A DNA stretch of 64,000 nucleotides from Halolamina sp. CBA1230 (GCF_002025255.2 NZ_CP054587.1:124001-188000); one strand, 5' to 3'; counted from the first letter of the stretch, positions 19,565 to 29,163 are shown. Notes: generated by a model from the sequence alone, not told the origin. A program made the numbers and translations.

Positions 19565-19917
19565 CAGTCCTCCACCTCCTCACTGCTTTCCCCGCTCCCA
19601 CCGTCGGTGAGTGCGGTCACGTACGAGCCCTCGGTCTCCCGACTGGCCAGCGTCACCGCGGCGACGGTCGCGACCACCAGCACGAGGCCGGCGATCTCGA
19701 ACGTCATCAGGAACCCCTCGACGGCGACCGCCGACGCGCTCTGTAAGTCCATCAGCGCGTAGCCGATCCCCGCGACCAGCGAGGCGTCCTCGGCGAAGCC
19801 GGCGGGCTCGCCGAAACTCGACGTGAGGAACACCGCGACGAGTACGACGAACAGCACCGACGCCGCCAGCCCGTTGACGTAGTTGGCGTCCTCCTTCAGT
19901 TCTGGTCGCGTGACCAT
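19564..19917 (-). CDS. nuoJ2: Complex I subunit J, C-terminal part
   Basis: A 117-residue protein with two membrane helices that corresponds to the C-terminal half of bacterial NuoJ (FEIAGLVLVVATVAAVTLASR is the last helix). In haloarchaea NuoJ is made from two genes, and this is the second. The ATG at 19917 adjoins the nuoJ1 stop. The acidic C-terminal tail is typical of the group. Confidence 0.88.
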   Translation of the reverse strand: MVTRPELKEDANYVNGLAASVLFVVLVAVFLTSSFGEPAGFAEDASLVAGIGYALMDLQSASAVAVEGFLMTFEIAGLVLVVATVAAVTLASRETEGSYVTALTDGGSGESSEEVED

Positions 19918-20181
19918 CTAGCTGTACACCTCCGATTTCGGCTGTTCGGTTCGCGTGAGCATGACGGCGAACGTGATCAGCACGAGCACGCCCCCGACGT
20001 AGACGAGGATCTGCATCGTCGCCGGGAACGTGGCCTGTAACATCACGTAGTGGACCGCCAGGCTCGACAGTGCGCCGCCGAGCAGGAGGGCTGCGTGCCA
20101 GGGATCCTTCACGAGGACGACCCCCAGCGCACACCCCACCGTCACGGCGGCGAACAGCGCGAACGTGATTGTCTCGATCAT
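19918..20181 (-). CDS. nuoJ1: Complex I subunit J, N-terminal part
   Basis: An 87-residue protein with three membrane helices equal to the N-terminal half of NuoJ (DPWHAALLLGGALSSLAVHY and QILVYVGGVLVLITFAVML, which includes the conserved tyrosine region). I chose the ATG at 20181. Together with NuoJ2 it forms the membrane subunit next to NuoA and NuoK. Confidence 0.88.
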   Translation of the reverse strand: MIETITFALFAAVTVGCALGVVLVKDPWHAALLLGGALSSLAVHYVMLQATFPATMQILVYVGGVLVLITFAVMLTRTEQPKSEVYS

Positions 20182-20186
20182 TGTGT

Positions 20187-20648
20187 TTACTGGTAGTCGA
20201 CCTCGCCCGCCCCCTCGCCGACCCACGCGGATCGGTCGGGATTGCGGGCTTCGAGGGGGTCGCTCCCCTTGTACCACGGCACGTTCTTCAACTGTTCCTT
20301 GTTGTAGACGAGCTCGTCTTTGGTGTCCGCCGTGAACTCGAAGTTCTGGGTCAGGATGATTGCGTCGGTCGGGCAGACCTCCTCACACAGCCGGCAGTAG
20401 ATACACTGGCCGACGTGGAGGTTGTACTCCTCCCCGTTGCGCTGGTCGTCCATCACGATCTGGATCGTGTCGTTCGGACAGACGTTCTCACACTGCCGAC
20501 ACCAGATACAGCGCTCCTGACTGAACTTGTGGACCCCGCGGAACCGCGGGCTGACTTCCGGCGCCACCTCCGGGTACTCCACCGTGAAGGTGTTGCCGTC
20601 CAGTGCGTGCTTCATCGTCGTCGCCATGCCTTTCAGAATTCCGATCAT
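20187..20648 (-). CDS. nuoI: Complex I subunit I (two 4Fe-4S clusters)
   Basis: A 153-residue ferredoxin-like subunit. Cysteines 47, 50, 53, 57 and 82, 85, 88, 92 (CIWCRQCENVCP and CIYCRLCEEVCP) bind two 4Fe-4S clusters. It passes electrons to the N2 cluster in NuoB. The ATG at 20648 overlaps the nuoH stop by four bases. In the absence of NuoEFG it is the likely docking point for the electron donor. Confidence 0.92.
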   Translation of the reverse strand: MIGILKGMATTMKHALDGNTFTVEYPEVAPEVSPRFRGVHKFSQERCIWCRQCENVCPNDTIQIVMDDQRNGEEYNLHVGQCIYCRLCEEVCPTDAIILTQNFEFTADTKDELVYNKEQLKNVPWYKGSDPLEARNPDRSAWVGEGAGEVDYQ

Positions 20649-21709
20649 ACAACCACCCCCACGATCAGGGCCGTGAGCACCAGGTTCAGGAAGGAGAGTT
20701 CGAGCATCCCCTTCCAACCGATCTCGATCAGCTGGTCGATACGCAGGCGCGGCGCCGCCGAGCGCAGCCACTGGGTGAACAGGAAGAAGCCCCAGATCTT
20801 CACCACGAACCAGAGGAAGCCGATGCTCTCCGGGCCGGGGCCGGCCGCGCCGCCGAGGAACAGCACCGCGGTGATGGCGCCGCCGAGGAAGATATGCAGG
20901 AACTCACCCAGGTACAGCAGCACGAAGTACACCGAGGAGTACTCGGTCTGGAACCCCGCGACGATCTCCGTCGGCGCCTCCGGGATGTCGAACGGGTTCC
21001 GTCCGACCTCCGCCACGTTCGCGGCGACGAACAGGACGAAGGCGAACGGATTGACGATCGCGAACCACGACGGGATCGCGACGCCGCCGAGCGTCACCAG
21101 CGTCTCCTGCTGGACGGCGACGATCTCGCTCATCCGGAGCGACCCCGTGAACAGCACTACCGAGAGCCCCGTCACGACGAGGGGGATCTCGTAGGCGAGG
21201 TTCTGGGCGACCGCGCGCAGCGCACCAAGCATCGAGTACTTGTTGTTCGACGCGTACCCCGCCATCACCAGCCCGAGGCTGGCGATCGAGGCGACGGCGA
21301 ACACGTACGCCAGGCCGACCTCGGGGTCGGCGAGCTGGATGCCGCTCCCCATCGGGATCACCGCGAAGCCGAGCATCGCCGAGCCGGCGACGATCAGCGG
21401 CGCGATGTCCCACGCCGGGCGGTCCGCGCCCTCCGGAACGATCAGCTCCTTCGCCAGCAGCCGGACCGCGTCCGCGGGGATCGTCCCGATCCCGGCGGGG
21501 CCGATCCGGTTGGCGGCGATGCGGTCGGTGAACTTCGCCGTGATCTTTCGCTTCGCCCACGGGCCGGCGACGCCGGTCATCGCGAGCATCACGTTGCCGA
21601 CGAGGAACGCCGCGATCAGCGCGGCGACGAACTCGCCGACGACGCCGAAGCCGCCGAGCCCGAGCAGGTTCGCGAGCAGGTCCGGGAGCGGGCTCTCGGC
21701 CTGCAGCAT
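20645..21709 (-). CDS. nuoH: Complex I subunit H
   Basis: A 354-residue subunit with eight membrane helices that forms the quinone-entry chamber with NuoB and NuoD. DRIAANRIGPAGIGTIPADAVRLLAKE and NRNPFDIPEAPTEIVAGF-like segments (here VGRNPFDIPEAPTEIVAG) are diagnostic. The start is an ATG at 21709 overlapping the nuoCD stop (TGATG); a GTG one codon earlier gives GTGA and is also possible. Confidence 0.92.
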   Translation of the reverse strand: MLQAESPLPDLLANLLGLGGFGVVGEFVAALIAAFLVGNVMLAMTGVAGPWAKRKITAKFTDRIAANRIGPAGIGTIPADAVRLLAKELIVPEGADRPAWDIAPLIVAGSAMLGFAVIPMGSGIQLADPEVGLAYVFAVASIASLGLVMAGYASNNKYSMLGALRAVAQNLAYEIPLVVTGLSVVLFTGSLRMSEIVAVQQETLVTLGGVAIPSWFAIVNPFAFVLFVAANVAEVGRNPFDIPEAPTEIVAGFQTEYSSVYFVLLYLGEFLHIFLGGAITAVLFLGGAAGPGPESIGFLWFVVKIWGFFLFTQWLRSAAPRLRIDQLIEIGWKGMLELSFLNLVLTALIVGVVV

Positions 21710-23367
21710 CACCGGTCCACCTCCCCGAGCACGATGTCGAGGCTACCCAGCGCGGCGATCATGTCGGGGATGTACTCCCCGTTGCTCATCTCCGGCAGGG
21801 TCTGGAGGTTCGAGAAGCACGGGCTCCGGATCTTGAACCGGGCGGGCTTCTCGGTGCCGTCGGCGCGGATGTACACGCCGAGTTCGCCCTTCGCGCCCTC
21901 GACGGTGCGGTAGATCTCCTTGTCGTCCTCCGGGCGCAGCGTCCGCGGGACGTTAGCCTGGATGTTCCGCTCGTCCTCGGGCCAGTCCTCGAGGATGTCG
22001 ACACACTGCTCGATGATCTTCGCGGACTCCTCGACCTCGCGCAGGCGGACGAGCAGGCGGCTGAAGTTGTCACAGCCGTCCTCGACGGGCACCTCCCAGT
22101 CGAGTTCGTCGTAGTAGCCGTACGGGTCGTCACGGCGCAGGTCGTAGTCGATGCCGGAGCCGCGGGCGACGGGTCCGGTCGCGCCGTAGTTCTTCGCGAC
22201 CTCCGTCGGCAGGACCCCCGTGTCGACGGTCCGCATCTGGAGGATCTCGTTGCCCGTGATGAGGTCGTGGTACTCCTCGAGCAGGTCGGGCAGCTCGTCG
22301 ACGAACTCGCGGGTCTTCTGGAAGAACTCGTCGCGGGGCTCGGGCAGGTCCCAGACGACCCCGCCGAGCCGGAAGTAGTTGAACATCAGCCGCTGGCCCG
22401 TCAGGTCCTCGAGGATGTTCTGGGCCTTCTCGCGGTCCCGGATCGCGTACATGAAGATCGCGGTGAAGTCGCCGTAGATGTCGAGCGCGAACGTCCCGAC
22501 GGCGAGCATGTGGGCCGCGATCCGGCAGAGCTCCGCGCCCATGGTGCGGATGACCTGTGCGTACTCGGGCACCTGGATGTCCGCGAGGTCCTCGGCTGCG
22601 CGGGCGTACGCCCACTCGTTGAGCAGCCCCGCCGAGATGTAGTCCCAGCGGTCGGGGTACGGCATGATCTGGTGACGGTACGTGCCGTTCTGGGCCATCT
22701 GCTCCTCGTTACGGTGGAGGTAGCCGATGTCCGGCTCCACGTCGATCACCTGCTCGCCGTCGAGCGTGGTCTCGAGGTGGAGCACCCCGTGGGTCGCCGG
22801 GTGGTGCGGACCGATGTTGACGAACATCGTGTCCGAGTCGGCGTCGGAGCGCTGGTCCTCCTGCAGGGGGTTGGCGTGCTCCCGCAGCGGGACCATCTGT
22901 GGCCGGTCCTGATCGTAGTCACGGCTCATCGGGTGGCCCTGCCACGTCTCCGGCAGGAGGATCCGGCGCAGGTCCGGGTGGTCGTCGTACTCGATCCCCA
23001 CCAGGTCGTACGCCTCGCGCTCGTGCCAGTCGGCGGTCCGGAACACCGGCTCCGCCGACTCGCTGACGGGGTTCTCCGCGTCGGTCGGAACGACGACGCT
23101 GACCTCGTCGGTCGGGTCGTCGAACTTCTTCAGGTGGTAGATCGACTCGTAGCGGTCGGGGTACTCCTCGGCGGTCACCAGCGAGAGGTGGTCGTACCCC
23201 GCCTCGTTCTTGAGCCGGCCGAGCGTCTCCTGCACCGAGTCGGGCCGGATCACGAACGCCGGCGCATTCATGTGGTCGTCGCGGTCGACGACGAGGTCGT
23301 CGAGCAGCGCCTCGAGCTCGCTCTCGTCGGCCTCGATCTCCGGCGTCTCCTCCTCCTGCAGGCTCAT
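21709..23367 (-). CDS. nuoCD: Complex I fused subunit CD
   Basis: A 552-residue fusion. Residues about 30-170 are NuoC (WHEREAYDLVGIEYDDHPD and PETWQGHPMSRDY). Residues about 180-552 are the 49-kDa NuoD subunit (NIGPHHPATHGVLHLETTLD; C-terminal PDMIAALGSLDIVLGEVDR). NuoD builds the quinone site with NuoB. Fusion of the two is usual in haloarchaea. It overlaps nuoB by ATGA. Confidence 0.93.
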   Translation of the reverse strand: MSLQEEETPEIEADESELEALLDDLVVDRDDHMNAPAFVIRPDSVQETLGRLKNEAGYDHLSLVTAEEYPDRYESIYHLKKFDDPTDEVSVVVPTDAENPVSESAEPVFRTADWHEREAYDLVGIEYDDHPDLRRILLPETWQGHPMSRDYDQDRPQMVPLREHANPLQEDQRSDADSDTMFVNIGPHHPATHGVLHLETTLDGEQVIDVEPDIGYLHRNEEQMAQNGTYRHQIMPYPDRWDYISAGLLNEWAYARAAEDLADIQVPEYAQVIRTMGAELCRIAAHMLAVGTFALDIYGDFTAIFMYAIRDREKAQNILEDLTGQRLMFNYFRLGGVVWDLPEPRDEFFQKTREFVDELPDLLEEYHDLITGNEILQMRTVDTGVLPTEVAKNYGATGPVARGSGIDYDLRRDDPYGYYDELDWEVPVEDGCDNFSRLLVRLREVEESAKIIEQCVDILEDWPEDERNIQANVPRTLRPEDDKEIYRTVEGAKGELGVYIRADGTEKPARFKIRSPCFSNLQTLPEMSNGEYIPDMIAALGSLDIVLGEVDR

Positions 23368-24065
23368 GGTGAATCAGCCCAGTTGTACCGCATCACGAGA
23401 TCCTCCTCGTCGATCTCGGAGGCGAGCTCGTCCACGATCTCGTCGCGTTCGAGGTCGCCGAACTGTTCGAGCTCGTACGGCTTCACCGTCACCGGCGACG
23501 CCTCGCCGTTGGCGATCCGCTCCTGGAGCTTCGCGACGCCGTACACCAGCGCCTCGGGGCGGGGCGGGCAGCCCGGGACGTGGATGTCGACCGGGATGAC
23601 CTCCTCGGCGCCCTTGATCACGTTGTACCCCTCCTGGAACGGGCCGCCGGAGATGGTACAGGAGCCCATCCCGACAACGAACTTGGGCTCGGGCATCTGG
23701 TCGTACACGCGCTTCATCCGCGGGGCGAACTTCGAGACGATCGTCCCCGGGACGATCATCACGTCGGCCTGCCGGGGCGATGCCCGCGGAACGCCGGCGT
23801 GGAAGCGGTCGAGGTCGTGCTTGACCGCGTACGTGTGCATCATCTCGATGCTGCAGCAGGCGATCCCGAACTGCAGCATGAACATCGACGAGCCCCGCAC
23901 CCAGTTCATGAACTTGTCGAACTTCGTGAGGATGAACGGCGAGGAGCCGAACGCCTCGCGAAGCTTGGAGTTGAACCGGTCGCCCTGCCCGCTCATGCGG
24001 GCGTCGCGGGTGTCGGTCTGTACTTTCGCGTCGTCGGTTCGGAATAGTTCTCGTTCGCTGCTCAT
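23364..24065 (-). CDS. nuoB: Complex I subunit B (N2 cluster)
   Basis: A 233-residue subunit carrying the N2 4Fe-4S cluster. The ligands are the tandem Cys70-Cys71 in FGIACCSIEMM, Cys136 in GSCTISGG and Cys166 in PGCPPRP. It hands electrons to quinone. I took the ATG at 24065, which overlaps the nuoA stop (ATGA). A hydrophilic N-terminal extension of about 40 residues precedes the core. Confidence 0.93.
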   Translation of the reverse strand: MSSERELFRTDDAKVQTDTRDARMSGQGDRFNSKLREAFGSSPFILTKFDKFMNWVRGSSMFMLQFGIACCSIEMMHTYAVKHDLDRFHAGVPRASPRQADVMIVPGTIVSKFAPRMKRVYDQMPEPKFVVGMGSCTISGGPFQEGYNVIKGAEEVIPVDIHVPGCPPRPEALVYGVAKLQERIANGEASPVTVKPYELEQFGDLERDEIVDELASEIDEEDLVMRYNWADSP

Positions 24066-24475
24066 TGGTTGGCCTCCGTCTTCTCTTCGAGCGCGCGCGG
24101 GCTGGACACCCACTGCACGGCGCCCTGCCGCCACGCCCAGACGAGCCCGACGACCAGCACGGCGATGAACACGAGCATCGGCGCGAGCACCTCCATCATG
24201 GTGGCGCCCCCTTCGAGTGCCGGTCGGTAGATGACCGTCCACGGGAAGATGAGGACGGTCTCGATGTCGAAGACGACGAACAGCAGCGCAACCATGTAGT
24301 ACTGGATGTTGAACCGGATGCGCGTCGTCCCCGTCGGGATCTCGCCGCTCTCGTAGACGGCGCTTTTCCCCTGTTCGGGCACGCTGGGACGAAGCAGCGC
24401 CGACACCACCATCATACCGATGGGGATGCCGACAGCCACGAGCGCCAGCGCGCCGATAGCTATCCATGGATTCAT
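24062..24475 (-). CDS. nuoA: Complex I subunit A
   Basis: A 137-residue subunit with three membrane helices; ALLFVVFDIETVLIFPW is the signature loop. It is the first gene of the eleven-gene operon. No nuoEFG homologue lies in the operon, so NADH is not the evident donor; known haloarchaeal complexes of this type are thought to use ferredoxin or F420H2-like donors. Confidence 0.92.
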   Translation of the reverse strand: MNPWIAIGALALVAVGIPIGMMVVSALLRPSVPEQGKSAVYESGEIPTGTTRIRFNIQYYMVALLFVVFDIETVLIFPWTVIYRPALEGGATMMEVLAPMLVFIAVLVVGLVWAWRQGAVQWVSSPRALEEKTEANQ

Positions 24476-24516
24476 ATCGGGTTCTCCGTAACGTTAGCGA
24501 GGTTCGACCCCACGGC

Positions 24517-24523
24517 TCTTAAG
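24517..24523 (-). promoter_or_regulatory. Possible TATA-like box of the nuo operon
   Basis: CTTAAG lies about 45 bases before the nuoA start on the minus strand, the only AT-rich hexamer in the 119-base gap to purE. A transcript from it would have a leader of about 20 nt. The match to a TATA consensus is weak. Confidence 0.3.
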
Positions 24524-24594
24524 CGTTCATTTCCCCGCGCGGGCGAGCGTGTGGTTTCGTACCGCGGTAGCGGGGGTCTCGAACGGGGGGCCGA

Positions 24595-25206
24595 CTACCG
24601 CTGTCGGAACTTCTCGACGCCCAGATCGTGCAACGCGGCGGACACGTCGCCGACGCCCTCCCGTCGTTCGTCGTGTAGGTCCACCAGCCGGTCCCGAATT
24701 TTGGGGTACTCACGCGCCAGGATCTGCGCGGCCGAGAGCGCGGCGTTGTACGATTTCCCGGCGTCGACGGCGGTGATCGGCGCGCCCGTGGGCATCCCGA
24801 TCACGGAGTCGACGGACTTCTCCTGGACGGGCACGCCGATCACGGGCAGCGGGAACGCGATCGAGGCGGTCATGTTCGGCAGGTCCGCCGACTTCCCGCC
24901 CGCGCCCGCGATCACCACGTCCAGCCCGCGATCCTCGGCAGTCTCGGCGTAGGCGTACATGAGATCCGGCGTTCGATGAGCCGAGACGACGTAGGACTCG
25001 TAGCTGAACCGCCCCTCCGGGGGATCGGCGTGGTCGGTCTGCTCCGCGAAGTCCAGCGCGTCGAGCGCGTCGAACGCGCCCTGCATCGTGTCGAGGTCGG
25101 AGTCCGACCCCATGATGATCCCCACGTCGGGGGTCGTTTCGGCCGGCCGGTCGGCGGCGGCGTCCGATTCGAGGCGGTCGATCAGGTCGGTGACTGAAGC
25201 CATCAT
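24595..25206 (-). CDS. purE: N5-carboxyaminoimidazole ribonucleotide mutase
   Basis: A 203-residue PurE that turns N5-CAIR into CAIR in purine synthesis. GSDSD at residues 33-37 and SAHRTP are the substrate-binding motifs of class I PurE, and AGGKSADLPNMTAS is the following active-site stretch. A 25-residue N-terminal extension is present. It directly follows purK (the purK stop overlaps the purE start), the usual pairing. Confidence 0.92.
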   Translation of the reverse strand: MMASVTDLIDRLESDAAADRPAETTPDVGIIMGSDSDLDTMQGAFDALDALDFAEQTDHADPPEGRFSYESYVVSAHRTPDLMYAYAETAEDRGLDVVIAGAGGKSADLPNMTASIAFPLPVIGVPVQEKSVDSVIGMPTGAPITAVDAGKSYNAALSAAQILAREYPKIRDRLVDLHDERREGVGDVSAALHDLGVEKFRQR

Positions 25207-26366
25207 TACTGGAAGGTGAGTGAGTCGCGGAGCTGTTCGGCGGTCTCGAGCGCGCGTTCGGCGTTTTCGTCCGGACCGTTGGCCTCGGAGTCGACCACGG
25301 TCACGTGGCCCATCTTCCGCAGCGGCCGCGCCTCGCGCTTGCCGTACCAGTGGAGGCTGGCGTCCGGCGCATCGAGCACGGTCTCGACGCCCGAGAGGGT
25401 CGCCTCCTCGGGCGCCTGCACGTCACCCAGCACGTTCGACGACGCGGTCGGCGCGGCGCGCTCGACGGGGCCGAGCGGCCAGCCGAGCACGGCGCGGACG
25501 TGCTGCTCGAACTGCGAGGTCGCGGCGCCCTCGATCGTCCAGTGGCCCGAGTTGTGGGGACGCGGCGCGATCTCGTTGACGAGGATCTCCCCGTCCACGT
25601 CGAACAGTTCGACGCCGAACACGCCGCGGCCGTCGAGTTCGGCCAGCACGTCCGTGACGACGTCGCGGGCGCGCTCCCGCGTCGCGTCGTCGACACGCGG
25701 CGGCGACACCGTCCCGCGCAGGATCTCCTCGCGGTGGATCGTCTCCGTGATCGGGAACACGCGGGTCTCGTCGTCCGTCCCGCGAACGCCGATCGCGGCG
25801 AGCTCGCGGTCGAAGTCGAGCAGCTCCTCCGCGACCGCGTCGCCGCCGACGGTCGCCAGCGTTCGCTCGGCGGCGTCCGGGTCGGTCACTGGCTCGTTCC
25901 CGCGGCCGTCGTAGCCGCCCTCGCGGGCTTTCAGCATCGTCCCGCCGAAGCGGTCGACGGCGTTCTCGGCGGCGGCCGGACTGCCTGCAGGGACGAACTC
26001 CGGCACGGGGATGTCCGCGCCCGCGAGCATCTCCTTCTCCCGGAGCTTGTCGCCCGTGACCGCCAGCGTCTCGGGGTCGGGGTGAACGGGCGTCCCGGTC
26101 TCGGCGCGGACCTCCGCGAGCAGCTCGGGGTCGGCGGTCTCGATCTCGAAGGTGAGCACGTCCGCGCGTTCGGCGAGCTCGCGGACCGCGTCGGGGTCGT
26201 CGAGCTCGCCCTCGATCTGGTCGGCGACCCGCGCGGCCGGGCAGTCGGGTGTCGGGTCGAGCACGACCACGTCGACGCCCAGCGGCGACGCGGCCTCGGC
26301 GAGCATCCGGCCGAGCTGGCCGCCGCCGACGACGCCGAGCGTGGGTCCGGGCAGCGTGACGCTCAT
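25206..26366 (-). CDS. purK: N5-carboxyaminoimidazole ribonucleotide synthase
   Basis: A 386-residue ATP-grasp enzyme that carboxylates AIR with bicarbonate and ATP, giving the PurE substrate. GGGQLGRML at residues 14-22 is the N-terminal signature, and EIAPRPHNSGHWTIE lies at the C-terminal active site. I chose the ATG at 26366 over a longer frame. A TATAAG box at 26391-26396 (minus-strand CTTATA) centres 27 bases before this ATG, so the message should be leaderless. Confidence 0.92.
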   Translation of the reverse strand: MSVTLPGPTLGVVGGGQLGRMLAEAASPLGVDVVVLDPTPDCPAARVADQIEGELDDPDAVRELAERADVLTFEIETADPELLAEVRAETGTPVHPDPETLAVTGDKLREKEMLAGADIPVPEFVPAGSPAAAENAVDRFGGTMLKAREGGYDGRGNEPVTDPDAAERTLATVGGDAVAEELLDFDRELAAIGVRGTDDETRVFPITETIHREEILRGTVSPPRVDDATRERARDVVTDVLAELDGRGVFGVELFDVDGEILVNEIAPRPHNSGHWTIEGAATSQFEQHVRAVLGWPLGPVERAAPTASSNVLGDVQAPEEATLSGVETVLDAPDASLHWYGKREARPLRKMGHVTVVDSEANGPDENAERALETAEQLRDSLTFQ

Positions 26367-26390
26367 GCGCGACGCTTCCGGACGAGTGTG

Positions 26391-26396
26391 TATAAG
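26391..26396 (-). promoter_or_regulatory. TATA box for leaderless purK-purE transcript
   Basis: CTTATA on the minus strand is centred 27 bases before the purK ATG, the spacing expected for a haloarchaeal TATA element with transcription starting at the initiation codon. Confidence 0.6.
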
Positions 26397-26433
26397 GATT
26401 GCTGCATCGTGCTCGAGATAGACACGTTCGTGC

Positions 26434-28242
26434 TCACACGCTCGCCAGCGCGTCACGGTCGAGGAACACGACGATATCCTCGCCCCAGAGCTTGAAGCGG
26501 TGTTCGCGGACCGTATACCCGTCGAGCTCGGCCGCGACCTCGTTCCGTGCGTCGTCGTGGGCGATCACGACCGGCGGCGCGTCGGCGAGCGCCTCCTCAG
26601 GCGCCGTGTCCGGGTGGCTGGAACTGACGTTCGCGTCGGCGCGTTCGAGGTACCACGGGAGCGGCAGTCGGGAGTGCCAGGACGGCCCGCCCGGCGGCGG
26701 CTGGTCGAGGCTCGACTCGTTCGCGACGTGGAACTGCACCGCGCTCCCCGAGCCAGTGCCGTAGAACAGCACGTCCGTCCCCTCGTTCTCGGCGGCGATG
26801 GCAGCCACGTCGTCGACCGTATGCTGGAGGTCGTTCCCGGGCTGGGCCCACTGGAGCACCTGCTTGTCCTCCTGGTTCGCGCTGTTCCAGTAGTCGGCGT
26901 TCAGGCCGACCACGCCGACGCTGCCCGCCGAAAGCAGCAGCACCGCGACCAGCGCGGTCGTTCCCAGTTGGAGGCGTTCACCCCCGGCGACGCGTCCGAG
27001 CGCGTCGACGACCGACTCGTCTCGCGTGGTCAGCCCCCGTTCGACAGCGCCCACGAGTGCCGCAGTGCCGACCGCGGCCGGCACCGTCAGCGGCAGCACC
27101 GCGTGGGTGACGGCCCACGGCGCCTGGATGTCGGTCGCGATCGGGTAGCCGACGACGCTGGCGGCGGCCCAGTACAGACAGAACGAGACGAGCAGGCGAC
27201 GGCGCGGTTCGTCGCGGTCCGTGAAGACGCCGTAGCCCTCCGCGAGCACGCCGATCACGGCGAAGGCGAGCACGACCGGCGCGCCGAACGCCAGCGTCTC
27301 CAGCGTGTCGTGGAAGAAGGCGAGGTAGGAGCGGTCGCCGCCGTCGCGCTCGAACCACGTCTCCACCAGTTCGGTCGCGGTGTCGACCAGCGCGGCGTCG
27401 AGCACGCCGAACAGGCTCCCGACCGACGAGAGCGCGCCCCAGATCTCGGGCCGTGGCGCGTACATCACCACCGTTACGGCGAGGAACGTCCCCGCAAGCG
27501 CCGCGAGCGCGCCCCCGAACCAGACGACAACCGGGAGCTCGCCCGAGCGGCGGTCGACCCACGCCTCGACCGCGGCGAGATCGGATCGAACGCGGCTCCA
27601 CCCTCGCGATCCGTCGTCGGTCGCCGCGCGCACGAGTCGGTGGTCGTAGCACACCGCGGCGGCGCCGCCGAAGCAGGCCACGTAGAGGATCGCGTTCTCC
27701 TTGCTCGCGAACCCGAGCGCGAGCGCGGCGCTCGCGGCGACCGCGGGCGCGAGCCGGCGGGTGTCGAACGCCCGCACGAGCAGCGCGAACGCCGCGAACG
27801 CGAACGCGCCCACGAGCATGTCCGAGCGCATGAACCGCGAGTAGTAGAGCAGCAGCGGCTGGACGGTCAGCAGCGCGCCGAGCGCGACCATCTCGCGGTC
27901 GTCGAGGTGGCGCCGGAGCAGCCACGCCGTGAGGGGGAGCGCCGCGGTGACGACCGCGACGGGCACCCGCGCCCAGAAGTCGGTCGCCGGAACGACGTGG
28001 AACAGGAGCGCGTCGGCGTGCTGGACGAACGGGCCGTGGATGATCGGCCGGTAGTGGAACTGCCCGGTCTCGTGGTAGCGCAGGATCCAGTAGCCGACCC
28101 GGCCCTCGTCCCAGTGGAAGATCCGGCCGCCGAGATCGAACAGGCGGAGCGCGAGCGAGAGGGCGGCGAGAACGACAAGCGCGCCGAGCGTGCGACGACT
28201 CGCGCGGTCGGACTGGCTCGACCCCCGCGCCGTCGGTGACAT
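26434..28242 (-). CDS. Flippase activity-associated protein Agl23-like (GT-C type membrane protein)
   Basis: A 602-residue membrane protein with about twelve predicted helices and a soluble C-terminal part from about residue 470. HWDEGRVGYWILRYHETGQF near residue 43 resembles the D/E loop of GT-C glycosyltransferases. The whole fits the TIGR03663 family annotated as associated with Agl flippase activity in lipid-linked glycan transfer. Direct sugar transfer is not shown. It is upstream of purK on the same strand with a 67-base gap and is not clearly in its operon. Confidence 0.75.
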   Translation of the reverse strand: MSPTARGSSQSDRASRRTLGALVVLAALSLALRLFDLGGRIFHWDEGRVGYWILRYHETGQFHYRPIIHGPFVQHADALLFHVVPATDFWARVPVAVVTAALPLTAWLLRRHLDDREMVALGALLTVQPLLLYYSRFMRSDMLVGAFAFAAFALLVRAFDTRRLAPAVAASAALALGFASKENAILYVACFGGAAAVCYDHRLVRAATDDGSRGWSRVRSDLAAVEAWVDRRSGELPVVVWFGGALAALAGTFLAVTVVMYAPRPEIWGALSSVGSLFGVLDAALVDTATELVETWFERDGGDRSYLAFFHDTLETLAFGAPVVLAFAVIGVLAEGYGVFTDRDEPRRRLLVSFCLYWAAASVVGYPIATDIQAPWAVTHAVLPLTVPAAVGTAALVGAVERGLTTRDESVVDALGRVAGGERLQLGTTALVAVLLLSAGSVGVVGLNADYWNSANQEDKQVLQWAQPGNDLQHTVDDVAAIAAENEGTDVLFYGTGSGSAVQFHVANESSLDQPPPGGPSWHSRLPLPWYLERADANVSSSHPDTAPEEALADAPPVVIAHDDARNEVAAELDGYTVREHRFKLWGEDIVVFLDRDALASV

Positions 28243-28311
28243 GGCCGGGCGTTCCGCGGCGAGGTTTGAAGCTCTGTGGGTTTCAGGCCCAGCCGGTCGT
28301 GACTTCTCGGC

Positions 28312-29163
28312 TCAGTTGTCGCCCACCGTGATCACGGGCACCTCCGCCTGCCGGACGGTCTTCTCGGCGACGCTACCCAGCAGCACGCGGTCGAGCCCGT
28401 GGCGGCCGGTCGTCCCCATCACGACCGCGTCCAGCGCCTCCCGTTCGACGGTGCCGAGGATCTCGTCGTCGGGGTCGCCGGTCTCGACGTGAGTGGTTAC
28501 GTTCTCGATCCCGCGTCGTTCGGCAGCTTCGACAACCTCGTCGACGGCTTCGCTCGAACTCGCCTCCTCGCCGCCGTCGAACGCGTCGGCGAGCAGCGAG
28601 TCGTCGGTCACCGTGAGGACGTGCACGTCGGCGTCGAGTTCAGCGGCGAAGTCGAGACCGTGTCGGGCCGCCCGGAGCGCCTCGTCGCTCCCGTCCGTGG
28701 GGAGCAGCATCCCCTCGTACGGGAACTCGAACCCCTCCTCCTCCAACGGGGCGGTGAGCACGGGCATCGGCGCCAGCCGGACCACCTTCCCGGTGACGCT
28801 GCCCAGCAGGTACCGGGAGAGCCCCTCGCGGCCGTGGGTCGGCATCGCGATCAAATCGTGGTCCTCGTGTTCGGCGTAGTCGACGATGGTCTTCGCGGGC
28901 GATCCCTGCTGGACGCTCGTGTCGTACTCGACACCCAGCGAGTCGAGCACGCCCGAGGCCTCGTCGACCACGTCCTCCCCCTCCCGGACCAGCGCATCGA
29001 CCACGTCTCCCTCGCCGGAAACCGTCACGCTGTCCCGGCCGGTGTCCGCGACGTACAGCAGTTCGATGGTCGCGTCGTCCCAGTTGGCGAGCTCGGCGGC
29101 GTGGTAGAGCAGGCTGCTCTCGACGGCAGCCTCGTCGACGGGCAGGAGGATACTGTCGTACAT
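28312..29163 (-). CDS. Universal stress protein, two Usp domains
   Basis: A 283-residue tandem Usp protein, domains about 1-140 and 147-283. Both keep the ATP-binding motif G-x2-G-x9-G(S): HGREGLSRYLLGSVTG in the first and GRHGLDRVLLGSV in the second. Such proteins bind ATP and help survival under stress; the target is unknown. It stands alone between two gaps of about 50-70 bases. Confidence 0.88.
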   Translation of the reverse strand: MYDSILLPVDEAAVESSLLYHAAELANWDDATIELLYVADTGRDSVTVSGEGDVVDALVREGEDVVDEASGVLDSLGVEYDTSVQQGSPAKTIVDYAEHEDHDLIAMPTHGREGLSRYLLGSVTGKVVRLAPMPVLTAPLEEEGFEFPYEGMLLPTDGSDEALRAARHGLDFAAELDADVHVLTVTDDSLLADAFDGGEEASSSEAVDEVVEAAERRGIENVTTHVETGDPDDEILGTVEREALDAVVMGTTGRHGLDRVLLGSVAEKTVRQAEVPVITVGDN